Assembly: GCF_000313135.1 (NCBI RefSeq) | Contig: NW_004457323.1 | Coordinates: 552,272-573,701, forward strand | Reading direction: 5' to 3' | DNA from: Acanthamoeba castellanii str. Neff | Lineage: Eukaryota > Discosea > Longamoebia > Acanthamoebidae | DNA length: 21,430 nt | Shown: positions 7,701 to 17,562 of the stretch, one piece after another | How positions within the stretch are numbered: the stretch's first letter is position 1 | Layout of the letters: each line of letters opens with the position of its first letter | Translations under genes and position numbers: made by a program | Notes under the pieces: model-generated | Told to the model about the DNA's origin: nothing | Seen by the model: only the letters and a program-made list of their open reading frames with translations | Databases searched by the model: none

Positions 7701-9389
7701 GTTGGACTGCTTCTTCTTCTGCTGCTGCTGCTCACCGTCTTTCTTGGGCGGCTGCTGCGTCTCGTCCCTCTTGGCCCTCTCCTTCCTCGCCGAGCCCGAT
7801 CGCTTCTTGCGCTTCGAGGACTCGCTCTCGCCCTTCTCCCACTCCTCCTTGCCCTCCTCGCCCTTTTCCCGCTCCTCCCTTTCCTTTTCCTTCTTTTTCT
7901 TACGCGCCACGGCGCCCTCGGTGAGCGACTTGAGCGCGTCGGGGTTCTTCTCGCGCTCCTTCTCCATCGTCGATACCAGATTCTTGTACCTGGCGATCAG
8001 CCCGCCCTTCTTTCGATCGGTCGAGTCCGTCGAGGCCTTCTTGTCGCCGCTCGGCACTGCTTCCTTCGATGGTGCGGCCGCCTCGCTCTTTCCTCCCGTG
8101 GCGCCGCCACTGCTGCTCGAGTTGGACAGCTGCGCGGCGCCGTCGCTCAGGACCCGATACAGGACGGCGGTTCCGGTCAGGTCCTGGCCACCCGACGATG
8201 ACCCACCGGGTCCGTCCGCGCGTTCGCCGACGCTCTTGCGCCGCGTCTTGGTGGTCGGGTCGGATCCCGTCGCGACCGCGACTGCCAGCAGCGCCTCGTC
8301 GGCAGCCTGCGCGGCCATGTTCTTCGCGAGCGCCCGATCCCTGTTCTCGCTCGGCTCTGCGTCGATTCGGACCACGACGTCGGGTGCGACGCGGCCGCTC
8401 TTCTCGGACGTCCCGTGGTGCGAGGTGCTGCTCTTCGCACCTTCTTCGCCGTCATTTCGTTCCGTGTGATGTTTCGCGGCGGGTTGTTTGTTGTCGCTGA
8501 CTCCTCCTCCCTCTGCTCTCGCCTTGTCGTTGTCCGGCTCCTTGTCGTCGGTCGTCTTATCGCCGACGCCGTTGCTCGTCGACCCGGCAGAGTGGTGGTC
8601 ACTCATCGTGCTGCTGCTGCTGCTGGCGGTGGTGGCGGTGGTGCACTGGAAGTCGGGCAGTAGTGTGCGGTTGCGCGATTTCCTGGTCTCTCGGTCTTCC
8701 TTGCGCTGCCTCCGTCGTTCCTCGGCGATGCTGCTGCCCGGTTGTTGCTGTTGTTGTTGCAGTTGCTCCTCCTTCTCCTCGCCCGTCGTGTCGTCGCCTG
8801 GCGCGTCGGTCGTCGAGCCTGTGCCTCTGATGAGCTGCTCCTCCTGCTCCTCGGAAAGCTGCTGGTGGATGTTGGGATCCGACGAGCTGCGAAACTTGAA
8901 GCCGACCGGCGATCGGTTGAAGTCGTTGATGTGCTGCTTGGAGGCGTCCTTGAAGAAGCGGAGGTTGCGCACGAAGCGCGACTTACGTTCGGTCTCGAGC
9001 TGGCTGGTCGCGGGGAAGAGGTGCGGTAGCGATCCGGACGCTGTGGAAGAAGAAGAGGAGGAGGAAGAAGAGGGCAACGTTGACTCGGCCGAGGCCGAAG
9101 ACGCGAGCGAAGAGGAAGACGGCGATCTGTGCGACAGCGACGACGCAGCAGCTGCGGCGCTGGTGGGTCGCGGAGCCGAGTTGGAGAGTGGAGAGGCCTT
9201 ACGCGCAGGGGGAACGGGTGAAGAGTAAGGCGAGGAGTTTTGAGATGGCGCTGGCGTTGGTGGAGGTGCAGAGGCGGCAAAAGATGGAGCTTGCTTGGGA
9301 GTGGGAGTGGTCGTAGGAGCGGAACCGGGATTGGGGGTGGCACGTGAGAGGAAAAATCTGATTTTGTCCTTCACTCCCCCGCTTTCCAT
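4794..9389 (-). CDS. Large disordered protein with nine acidic DWDKE(L/F) repeats
   Basis: I do not recognise a family. Three exons: 9389-5302, 5227-about 5132, 5037-4794, giving about 1,475 aa. The first exon alone is one 1,362-codon frame from an ATG at 9389. The protein opens with VKDKIRFFLSRAT, then Pro/Ser/Thr-rich sequence, a segment FVRNLRFFKDASKQHINDF, long Lys/Glu/Ser-rich stretches, and VREHLRKLSMAPPPKIGEPG followed by VSAIRRRMMSGDPFTVVICEE (about 640-680). Residues about 820-1140 hold nine copies of an acidic motif (EDEDWDKEL, DEEDWDREF, EDEDWGKEF, EDDWGDGF, DEDWAKAF). A KEKEKGKEKEKEKG region follows, then a more ordered C-terminus (PKWIERERNARAAAQLVGG, YVPFHPPSFETVGWDPVLQQWY, ITVTMRLLGEDLILVYDQIF). 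The junction 5132/5037 is inferred from phase (donor GT|GTCATT) and is the weakest. A scaffold role is plausible but unproven. Confidence 0.82.
5979..6940 (-). repeat. Coding repeat array: nine copies of the (E/D)n-D-W-x-K-E-(L/F) motif
   Basis: At DNA level the plus strand shows TTGTCCCAGTC(C/T)TC and variants near 6926, 6798, 6721, 6604, 6453, 6343, 6224, 6103 and 5981. Each codes for Asp-Trp with an acidic run before and Lys-Glu-Leu/Phe after. Spacing varies from about 25 to 50 residues and linkers are unrelated, so the short motif, not the whole unit, is what is kept. The three copies nearest the C-terminus are the most divergent (DWGKEF, DWGDGF, DWAKAF). Confidence 0.85.
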
Positions 9390-10115
9390 CCGCTGGGCAC
9401 TCGAGGACTTGCTGGATTACAACACCTTCACCAACGTTGTCGCGGTGTGTCCGGTGACTTAGTACTGCACGGCAGACCAAGAATTAATTATTATAATTTA
9501 AATATTATAATCCGAGTGATTGGCATTACGTGATCAACAAAGAAGGCCATACATAAATAGCATCCACATTTCAACGCCGAAACTCAGATGCCCCCCCCCA
9601 AGTAATCTGGTAATGGTGGTACCTTGGTCGTTGAAATCAGCTTAGAAGTGCTATGCAGGCGGTGCATACGGGCCTAGCGCAGCGTTGATGTTGTTGTTTG
9701 TTCTCTCTATGCCAATTGCTTTTGTGTCCTCTCGCCTGAATCAAATCCTGGTGGTCAGGGGAGACAGCTCGTCGACATAAAATGATTTTTGGGCGACAGC
9801 ACAGACGAGGCGCTGCGGTCGAACCGTTCGGTTGACGCCGCCAAGGTCGCGCAAGGAGGCCAAGACAAGAAGAAGCCAACGGCCACGCCTGCCGCCTTGA
9901 TCGATGAGGTTGGTGGAGGCAGCTCACTGACCACAGATCGGTAGATTGCGGCAACGGTCTTCGGAAGGTTGTTGGCCAGTGGGCGTGTTCAAGTTTGTTC
10001 GCCAGCGCCGATAGGTGCATCGCGGGCGACAAATATCAAATAATTATCTCTCTGCCAATTCTCTGTTCCAAGGCTACACAACAAGAGGAGAACTGACATC
10101 GAGCCAGTCAGGAGC
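9390..10115. promoter_or_regulatory. Divergent intergenic region (726 bp)
   Basis: This separates the start codons of the acidic-repeat gene (minus) and the PP2C gene (plus), so it holds both promoters and 5' leaders. An A/T block at 9481-9512 (AATTAATTATTATAATTTAAATATTATAAT), unusual for this GC-rich window, and ACATAAATAG at 9552 are candidate core elements. A C9 run occurs at 9591-9599. A 131-codon minus-strand frame (9637-10032) has no protein-like character. I see no tRNA or other RNA gene. Confidence 0.6.
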
Positions 10116-13100
10116 ATGAGCGGGGCGAAGGAGAAGAAGCAGCGGAGCAAGGAAAAGGCAAAGCCGGAGGAGAAGGAGAAGGAGAAGAAGAGCAACAAGA
10201 GTCGAAGCGAGGGCGAGGGCGAAGAGCCGACCAACAAGATCAAGCGGCGGCGCAGCTTCAGGTTGAGCAGAGGCGCCACCAACAAGGAGGTGAACAAGGC
10301 CTTCGCCAAAGAGGAGGAGAAAGCGAAGGAGAAGGAGAGCAAGCAGAAGAGGCTCTCCAAGTCCACGTCCGCCATCGCCTCTGCTGCCCTTACCGACCGG
10401 CACGTGAAGAGCGACGGCGACGAGCCGGAGAAGGGAGGCGACAAGTCAGGGGGCAGCCGTATCCATCATAAGAAGAAGGCGGGCCAAGAAGAAGGAGAAG
10501 TGAGCAAGAAGAAGTCAACGCAAGTTGTCGATAAGGAGCCTGGGTCTTCTTCTTTCGTCACAGCGGCGGACAGCAGCGATAACAAGGACATCATGGAAAA
10601 GGACAGGGGGAAGCGGAAGAGTAAATCGGATGACGAATGGGAGAGGGTGAAGCGCCTGATCGACGAGGCAGAAGCGCAGAAGGGGCGGGCAGTGAAGGAG
10701 GCCGAGGTCGTGGATGAGGCGGTGGCCTACTACGCCCAGAAAGCGGAAACGCCCAGGAAGGACGGCACGGCCGCATCGAGCTTTGCGCCCGCATCGTCGT
10801 CATCTTCATCTTCCAGGAAGCGGTTAACGGTATCCCTCGGCCCTGGCGCCTCGCCTCGGAGCAATGCGATGGGCAGCAACAGAATGAATACGAACGCGCG
10901 TCGAGTCTCGAATGAGCTCAACATCAAGGTCCAGCAATTCAACATCGAGAAGGAGGGCGTGTTCAAGAGCTTCAAGTATCAACAGCTGCCACCCCTGCGC
11001 GTCAAGCCCCTCTCATCGCAGTCAAATGTGATCGAATTGTTCGGCCCCAGCGATGAGCCGGGAGCCGCGAATCGGGCGGAGATGCTGCCCTCAGGCGACG
11101 TCTACTGCCGCGCCATCTCGACCTACCCCTGGGACATGCATGCCTCGGCCCAGGCCGAGAAGGCCGCTGCCGCCGCCGTGGCGGCCGACCCTGCGGGAGG
11201 GCTGAACACTAACTGGAGCCAGGTGTTCGAGGGCGTCAACATCGTTTCCTCGGCTGATGGCAAGACCAAGGCCGGAGCCCGACCCAAGGTATCCTTCCTT
11301 GTCAGTCTCATCAGCACCACTAGAGTGGTGCAACTCATGCATGCCACTCTTCTTGCAGGTGCCGGTGAACAAGGTCAAGCGCGTGGGCGACCCCATCTGC
11401 GACGTCTTTGGCGTTCAGGTCTTCGCCAACCGCACGCTGGTCGCACTTGCCGACGGCTGCAACTGGGGAGAGAAGCCCAAGAAAGGTGAGAATCGAGAGT
11501 CCCGGTGTCTTTCCATCGATCGTCTGGTGGAGGGGCGTGCACTGTGCCCCATTCATCCACTCACGCCCACTTGCTTCACGCAACAGCTGCTCAAACGGCG
11601 TGTCAGGCCTTCCTGGAACACATGAAGAGCAAGTTCGGCCAGGTGAACGATATCAAGGTCAGTGCGTTTCTCGATTGATTGGCACGTCTTCTTCTTCGGA
11701 TTCATTCGCTGATCGCAATCGGGCTCTCTCTCGATGAACAGACGGCGGGCCACTACATGCTCCGCGCTCTGGCCCATGCCCACACGCAGATCATGAACAC
11801 CTGCGCTCGCGACGCCCAGGCCAGCGGCAAAACGATGAAGTGCGTTCCGGCCTCTCCAAAGTGCAAGGCCTGCATCGGCTGACTCTTATTAATCGCTTGC
11901 CACTCTACAGGGTGACTGATGGCGGCACCACCACGCTGTTGGGCGGCATCCTTTTGGAGCTGGAGGAGGTACGTGCGCACGCGTGCTCACACTCCATTTT
12001 GTTAGGTTGCTCACCGAGTGACAATGTTTTATTGTCGGTGCAGTCCGAAGCGGAGCAGTTGGGCAGCCAGTGGGTGTTCGTCTGCGTGAGCGTGGGCGAC
12101 TGCAAGGCCTATCTCTACTCCCCGTCCTCCAGGCAGGTCATCGACGTCACTCGCGCGTACGCCCTCCCCCCGTACACGTTCACGCTCGTTTTGCGCAGTC
12201 TTACTCACATTCGCGAGCTTCCTCTTGCGTGTGAAGCGGCAATCGCTCGGCCAAGGCGGACATGAGCGATCCTGGTGGCCGGCTGGGACCCACCGTACGG
12301 CGCCTCTTTCAGGCCCCTTCTCGCACCTCGCCCCACTCATCTCACCGAGGCCCCACGTTCGCGCAGGTTGGTCGCGGAGGCGACGCCGATTTGCGCAATC
12401 TGGGCCTGTACATGGCCCCGTGCGAAGAGGACTCGCTGCTTCTGGTGGTGTCTGACGGCGTACACGACAACCTCGACCCCGAGGTACCCACCGCTCCCCA
12501 CCCGCTTGATTGGTGGAAAAGATTAGATGATTTAATTAATCTTCTTTTTCCGGGTCCGGCTGACTTTGCCCGCGCTCTGCCTTGTCGTGCACGACAGCAC
12601 TTGGGCCTCAGCCCCAACGACGTGGGCGTGGACCAGGACAAGTGGGACAGCAACTTCGAGGCCCTCGAGAAGGCGAAGCACCTCTTCCGTTCGAGCTGCC
12701 TCATGCAGAAAATTCGCGGCTCCAACGAGGAGGTTCGTCGCTCTTTGCTTGTCCCCCCCCCGCGACGCACCCCAATGTTTTTTGATTTGCTTCTGGTTGA
12801 GCGCTAACCGGTGCTCGGGCACCATGTCGCCGCACTGTACCAGGTGCGACCCACGCCTGAGGATGCGGTCAACCGGCTGTTGGATCACTGCAAACACGTC
12901 ACCCAAAGGTGGGGTCTCCAACGCCTCCGTTGCGGTGCTTGGTTGGTTGGTCGCTAAAACTCACGCCTTGCGGGCTTCTTTTATTGGAACCACCAGGTCG
13001 CGTCAGTGGATGATGGCCAATCCGACGAGGCGATTGCCCAATGATCACATCAAGTACGACCATCATCCTCACCCAGCTGGCCCTGTACTGGCTCTCATAC

Positions 13101-13794
13101 GTCCACAACCCTGTACAGCTTCCCCGGCAAGATGGACCACACGAGCTGCATTGCTGTGACCGTGGGCAGGCGGCAGCAGCCCAAGGAGGGCGGAAGCTCC
13201 ATCATTATGCCGGCCCCCGTCCAAGGTGCGTGCCACACCCATGCATGGTCTCCATTTCTATTCCCCATTTTCCCAATAGCCACCTATATATCTATAGCCT
13301 CACCTTCTTGCGCGCGCGCGCGATTGCCTTGCAATCTGGCCGGCATTCGCTGCCGCCTTGTTTTTGGGCTCTGCGCACCAAATCGAATCCACGCAACACA
13401 CACACACACAACAGATGCGGCCCAGAATGCCAAGAAGCAAGCACACTCCAGTGATGCTGCTGTTGCTGCTGGCTCAGCTAACACGCCCATCACAGTCACC
13501 GTGGCACAGAACGAGCAGCAAGTCGCGGTCGTCTGCCGCACGCTCTTGATCAACAACCTTTCGTGCTCGGTGCAGGGCAGGAAGATCGAGTTCACGCTCC
13601 GCAACCCCGACGCCACGGCCACCAAGTCGGCGTCGATCGTGCCCTCGGGCTTCCGCGTCGTCGGCGACAACGAGGTCGAGGCCAAGAAGTGGAAGCGCGT
13701 CGTGGACCTTCCGTGCCGCGTCGCCCTCGACTCCCAGCAGACCAAGCAGCTCGACGACCACACCATCCTCTTCACCTTCACCAAGGCCCTCTGA
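10116..13794 (+). CDS. PP2C (PPM)-type protein phosphatase with C-terminal Hsp20/CS-like domain
   Basis: A metal-dependent Ser/Thr phosphatase-fold protein. Thirteen exons: 10116-11288, 11359-11485, 11587-11657, 11742-11839, 11911-11968, 12044-12156, 12237-12294, 12367-12483, 12598-12732, 12844-12908, 12997-13053, 13119-13225, 13415-13794, giving 852 aa with consistent phases. Residues 1-~250 are Lys/Glu/Ser-rich and probably disordered. Residues ~392-710 are the PPM domain, with metal-site aspartates in ALADGCNWG (Asp423), VVSDGVHDNL (Asp596) and KMDHTSC (Asp697), plus DGGTTTLLGG and SVGDCKAYLYS. The first motif departs from the usual DGHGG and matches a divergent PPM group seen in amoebae (recalled, not searched). 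Residues ~735-852 look like a beta-sandwich of the Hsp20/CS type (LLINNLSCSVQGRKIEFTLR, WKRVVDLPCRVALD, LDDHTILFTFTKAL). Catalysis is likely but not certain; substrates are unknown. Confidence 0.9.
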
Positions 13795-14081
13795 TTGGTG
13801 CCTAGGCCTACTCGCGCCCTTGCCCAGGGTTCATTTTTGCTCGAAACACCCCCCCCCCTCAACCCCATGTACCCGTATACAAACATGAGCTCTACCGCTA
13901 CTCGTATCAAATCAATGACTCTCCCTCACCTCACTACAACAAATCACTCCTTTGTGATACAAATCCTTCCCTTCTTCAGGACCTGGTGTGCGCCACCATC
14001 AGGAGCAGGGACGGGCGCTTGAAAGAAGAAATAGAAAAGAAACATGTAGGGAAAAAAAGGCATTAATACGTGCCAAGCCAG

Positions 14082-17000
14082 ATGGACGCTGGGCAGCTGA
14101 AGGGAGAGGGCAATGCGGCCTTCCGTAGACGGGACTATGCGGAAGCGGTGCGGCTCTACTCGCTCGCGCTGGCCCGGCCGACGGCTGACACTGACTCCGC
14201 CGACCCCATTGCCGAACAAGCGCTCACCAACAGGTCTCATCCCCCCCCCCCGACTTTCGTCTTCGTTATGTTGACTGTAAGCGGTGCCTTTGTTCTTTTG
14301 GCCCACGTTTACGTTTGGAAGGAGTGCGGCGTACGCAGCGTGTGGGATGGCGACCGAGGCGCTGGCCGATGCCGACCGCGCCATCGCCCTCGCGCCACGG
14401 CATGTCAAGGTGCGGCGAAGCCGACAGACAACACGCATTACACACACAACAGTGACGACGCACCTGCGACTTGGTGTAGGCCTTGGAGTGCTGATGACCG
14501 CCACCACTTGGCTGTGGGTACAGGCCCACTACCGGAGGGGAGCGAGCCTGATGGAGCTGCACCGCTATCGGGAAGCCGTGGAGGCCCTCCAGGCGGCCGA
14601 AGCGCTCGAGGCCGCCGACCGCGACATCACTCGTCAGCTCCGCCTCGCGCGCGAGTACCTCGCCCTGGTGAGTACCCACACATGCCCTGGCCCAGGCTTG
14701 CGTTGTCTCACCACCGGGCTTACGTTATTGACATGGACCGCTGGTAGGATGAACGCCATCGCGAGGGCCTACCATTCGCGCCTTTCCCGGTCCAGGCCGG
14801 CCACCTGCCCACCAAGGGCCGAGCGCTCTTCGCAACACGGTACCTAGCTTCTGTTGTCTCGATGGTCCGTCGTCATTCTGGCGGCTGACCCATCACCGAC
14901 CGACGGCCACAGGACGCTTCGGCCCGGAGACCTGATCCTGCGTTGCGCCCCCACAGCCGGTACTCGCTCGCCCGCATCAACTTGCACCCCTGCCCGTGGT
15001 CTCACCGAAGCTTCTTCTGCTTCTTGCCTGGAATGGCCCAGTGGTGTTGGACGACGAGTGCTTGCTGGAGTACTGCAGCCGTTGCCTTACGCCACTCGGC
15101 AGCGTCACGGTGCGCCAAGACTATCGCACACGGCCCTCTGGCCGTTTCCTCATCAGCGCGTGCAGGGCCACGAGGCTCCCCCGTGCGCCGATTGTCAGAT
15201 GCACGTCCTCTGCCTCTACTGCGCCGCGAACCAGGTACCCACCCTCCTCCCGCTGGCCCGTGTTTGCGCTGCCGCTGGTGACAAAGCAAACTACACACGC
15301 GGAAGGAAGCACTTGCGATCCACGCTGGCGAGTGCCGCATGATGCAGACCCTTCTCCAACAGACCAAGAACCAGGGATCCTATCACAGGTAACCCCCGCC
15401 ATATATATATTTATATAAATATAAACAACTGTGGGTTTATATCAAAGGGACATTCGGTTGGCGATGCGCGCCTTGATCTATCGCGCCCGAGGCCACCAGC
15501 GAGAAATCCTGCAGGACCACGAGAGGCCAAGCCCCGAAGCCGAAGGCAGTGACGACGACAACGACGATACGGAAGAGGCGAATGGAGAGATGGAGGGATG
15601 GTGGACGCGAGACGCAAGCGAGGCGGCGTTCGACGGTCGGTCGCTGGTGGAGCACCACGACCGACTGGCAGCTGAGGTGCGGGAGGGGTTTCGGCAGCAG
15701 GCCCGCAACGTGCGGTGGCTGGCCGCCCATGGACCCGGCCTCGCGCTCCCCGACGCCGACGAGACCGTCGCGCGCCTCTTCGCAGTGGCCCAGGCCAACG
15801 CGCTCACCCTCACCGACCCCTCGTCCCTGCGGCCCATCGGTGCGCACTCCCCAGCCCATCAGCCCATCACCCCTTGCCCTCGCCTTGATCTCTCGGAGCT
15901 AAATAGACAATCGTTTCAACTCGGATCGCCTCAGGTCAGGGTCTCTACGCCTCGGCAGCGCTGCTCAACCATTCGTGCCTGCCCAACGCCAACTGGTCTG
16001 TCGGTTCGTTGCCTCTTCTCTTTTTTCTTCTTCGCTGCGTCGACGCCACAGCCTGACACCCAGGCCGCGGCCCGCACTGGTGTCTGCAGACGGTGAGGGC
16101 CGGCTGTGCGTGCGGGCCGTGCGGCCGATCGAGGCGGGCGAAGAGGTGACGGTGGCCTATGTCGACCCCACGCTGCCCTACCACGCCCGTCAGCAGGCGC
16201 TGCAGGACCACTTCTTCTTCGCCTGCCGCTGCCTCCAATGCCGGCCGCCGCCTCTCGCCCTCCGGTACTCTTCCTTACTCTTCCTCCTCCCATTCGTTGA
16301 TGCCACGTCAGCAGCTGTTGCCGCCGCAGTCGATTGGTCTCTCTCTCTGAAAAGCTTGGCCTGTTGGTCGGGTTCAGGGACCACTTCGTGGCGGATGAGC
16401 TGATGGTGATGGTCAAGTGCCCCAACACAATGGACGATGACCGCAGCGGCAGCGACAATGACGACGCCGACGACCAACACGAACAGCAGCGGGAGGAGAA
16501 CGTGAGCATATGCGGGCACGGGATGGTCACCATCGCCGTACGCCCCACGAGCGGCGACACCAACGACGAGTGCGAGGGCCGGCTCGAGTGCGTGGAGTGC
16601 GGGTACGAGCTGCCGGGCGACTACGCGCGGTCGGTCGAAGCCCTGGTCAGCGAGCGGGCGCTCGCGCGACTCACACGGCGCGACGAGGCCGCTGATGCTG
16701 GCGATACGACTGAGACGGCCGAAACCGAGTACGCGGGGCTGGTGGAGGCGATCGAGGAGGGCATGGGCCTGCTGCACCCGTGCCACCAGTCGCTGCGGAC
16801 GATGGTCGAGCACCTCCACTTCGCCGCCCACGCGCGGGGCGACGCGCTGATGCAGGTCTACGCCGCGCAGACCCTCGTTCACACATTCCACGCATACCTC
16901 CGACATCCGCGGCTCCACCTCCACGTCGCACTCCTCCACCTCCTCTCTGGCCACGCCCTCATCTCGGCCTCTACCATCGGCACCACACCAACTTCATCTT

Positions 17001-17302
17001 CATCATCATCGTCACCACTTCATCAACTTCATCATCAATCCAGCGCGGCATCGTGGTCGTCAGACGAGTCGCCGCTGCGCCTGGGCGTGCCGTCGGTCTT
17101 TGCCGCACGGCTGGGGGCCGAGCGCGAGAACTGGCCCGCGATCGGGACCGAGTACCTGCGCACGGCCCGCCGGCACCTCCGGCTCCTCCTGGGCCGGCGA
17201 CACTGGCTGCCCCTCGCCGCCGGGCGCTGTCTCAAGGGCCAGTGCCACCGGCGGCAGCCCGCCTCCGCCTCCGCCTGCGCATTGGTCCAGGCCTACATCT
17301 GA
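14082..17302 (+). CDS. SMYD4-like TPR-MYND-SET protein
   Basis: A putative protein-lysine methyltransferase. Twelve exons: 14082-14233, 14322-14409, 14524-14667, 14748-14839, 14913-14959, 15042-15109, 15166-15234, 15306-15388, 15448-15839, 15935-16003, 16090-16264, 16378-17302, giving 767 aa. The start is the ATG at 14082; an upstream GTG in frame is not used. N-terminal TPRs (residues 1-~120; GNAAFRRRDYAEAVRLYSLA, AHYRRGASLMELHRYREAVE) precede the SET N-part (GRALFATRTLRPGDLIL), a MYND-like finger (Cys186, 189, 204, 207, 213, 216, His226, Cys230), then the SET core with NHSCLPNA (390-397), GEEVTVAYVD (catalytic Tyr425) and post-SET CRCLQC (447-452). This order and length match human SMYD4. 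An acidic insert (EGSDDDNDDTEEANGEME) sits between MYND and SET. A His/Ser-rich loop (near 17000-17050) interrupts the helical C-terminus. Confidence 0.93.
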
Positions 17303-17562
17303 CAGCCAGGCTTCATTGGTGAGGTCCGGACAAGAGAGCCCATGACATGATGATGGACTGATCGCGAGTGTTCAAAGAGAAGCTGACCAGAATTCGATTT
17401 GATTGGTCCGACGCGACGGTTGACGGGCGGGGAAAGGAGGTGCCAAGGGCCACAACCAACAACAAAAAAGAAGAACGAACAAGAACGAACACGGGAGAGA
17501 GCGTGCAGCCTGAAAGGACGATTGTGCGAGCTGGACCTTCGTTTTCGTTCTTTTGCGGGCAC

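Noticed and set aside
5200..8469. Long plus-strand open frames (up to about 650 codons) opposite the acidic-repeat gene
   Set aside because: They are antisense shadows created by GC-rich codon bias. They translate to Ser/Phe/Leu or Arg/Leu low-complexity strings, overlap each other, and have no family resemblance or splice signals.
9637..10032. 131-codon minus-strand frame in the divergent intergenic region
   Set aside because: It has no recognisable motifs, an irregular composition, and no support beyond being open.
14070..14081. Upstream start of the SMYD4-like protein at 14070
   Set aside because: It is a GTG; the ATG at 14082 begins the conserved TPR sequence (MDAGQLKGEGNAAF).
13858..14081. 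Possible small gene between PP2C and SMYD4-like genes
   Set aside because: The 287-bp gap holds only short C-rich and A-rich runs and no protein-like frame with splice support.
17303..17562. Possible gene in the gap before the kinase
   Set aside because: Overlapping short frames on both strands disagree and none shows conservation. It is best read as 3' UTR plus promoter.
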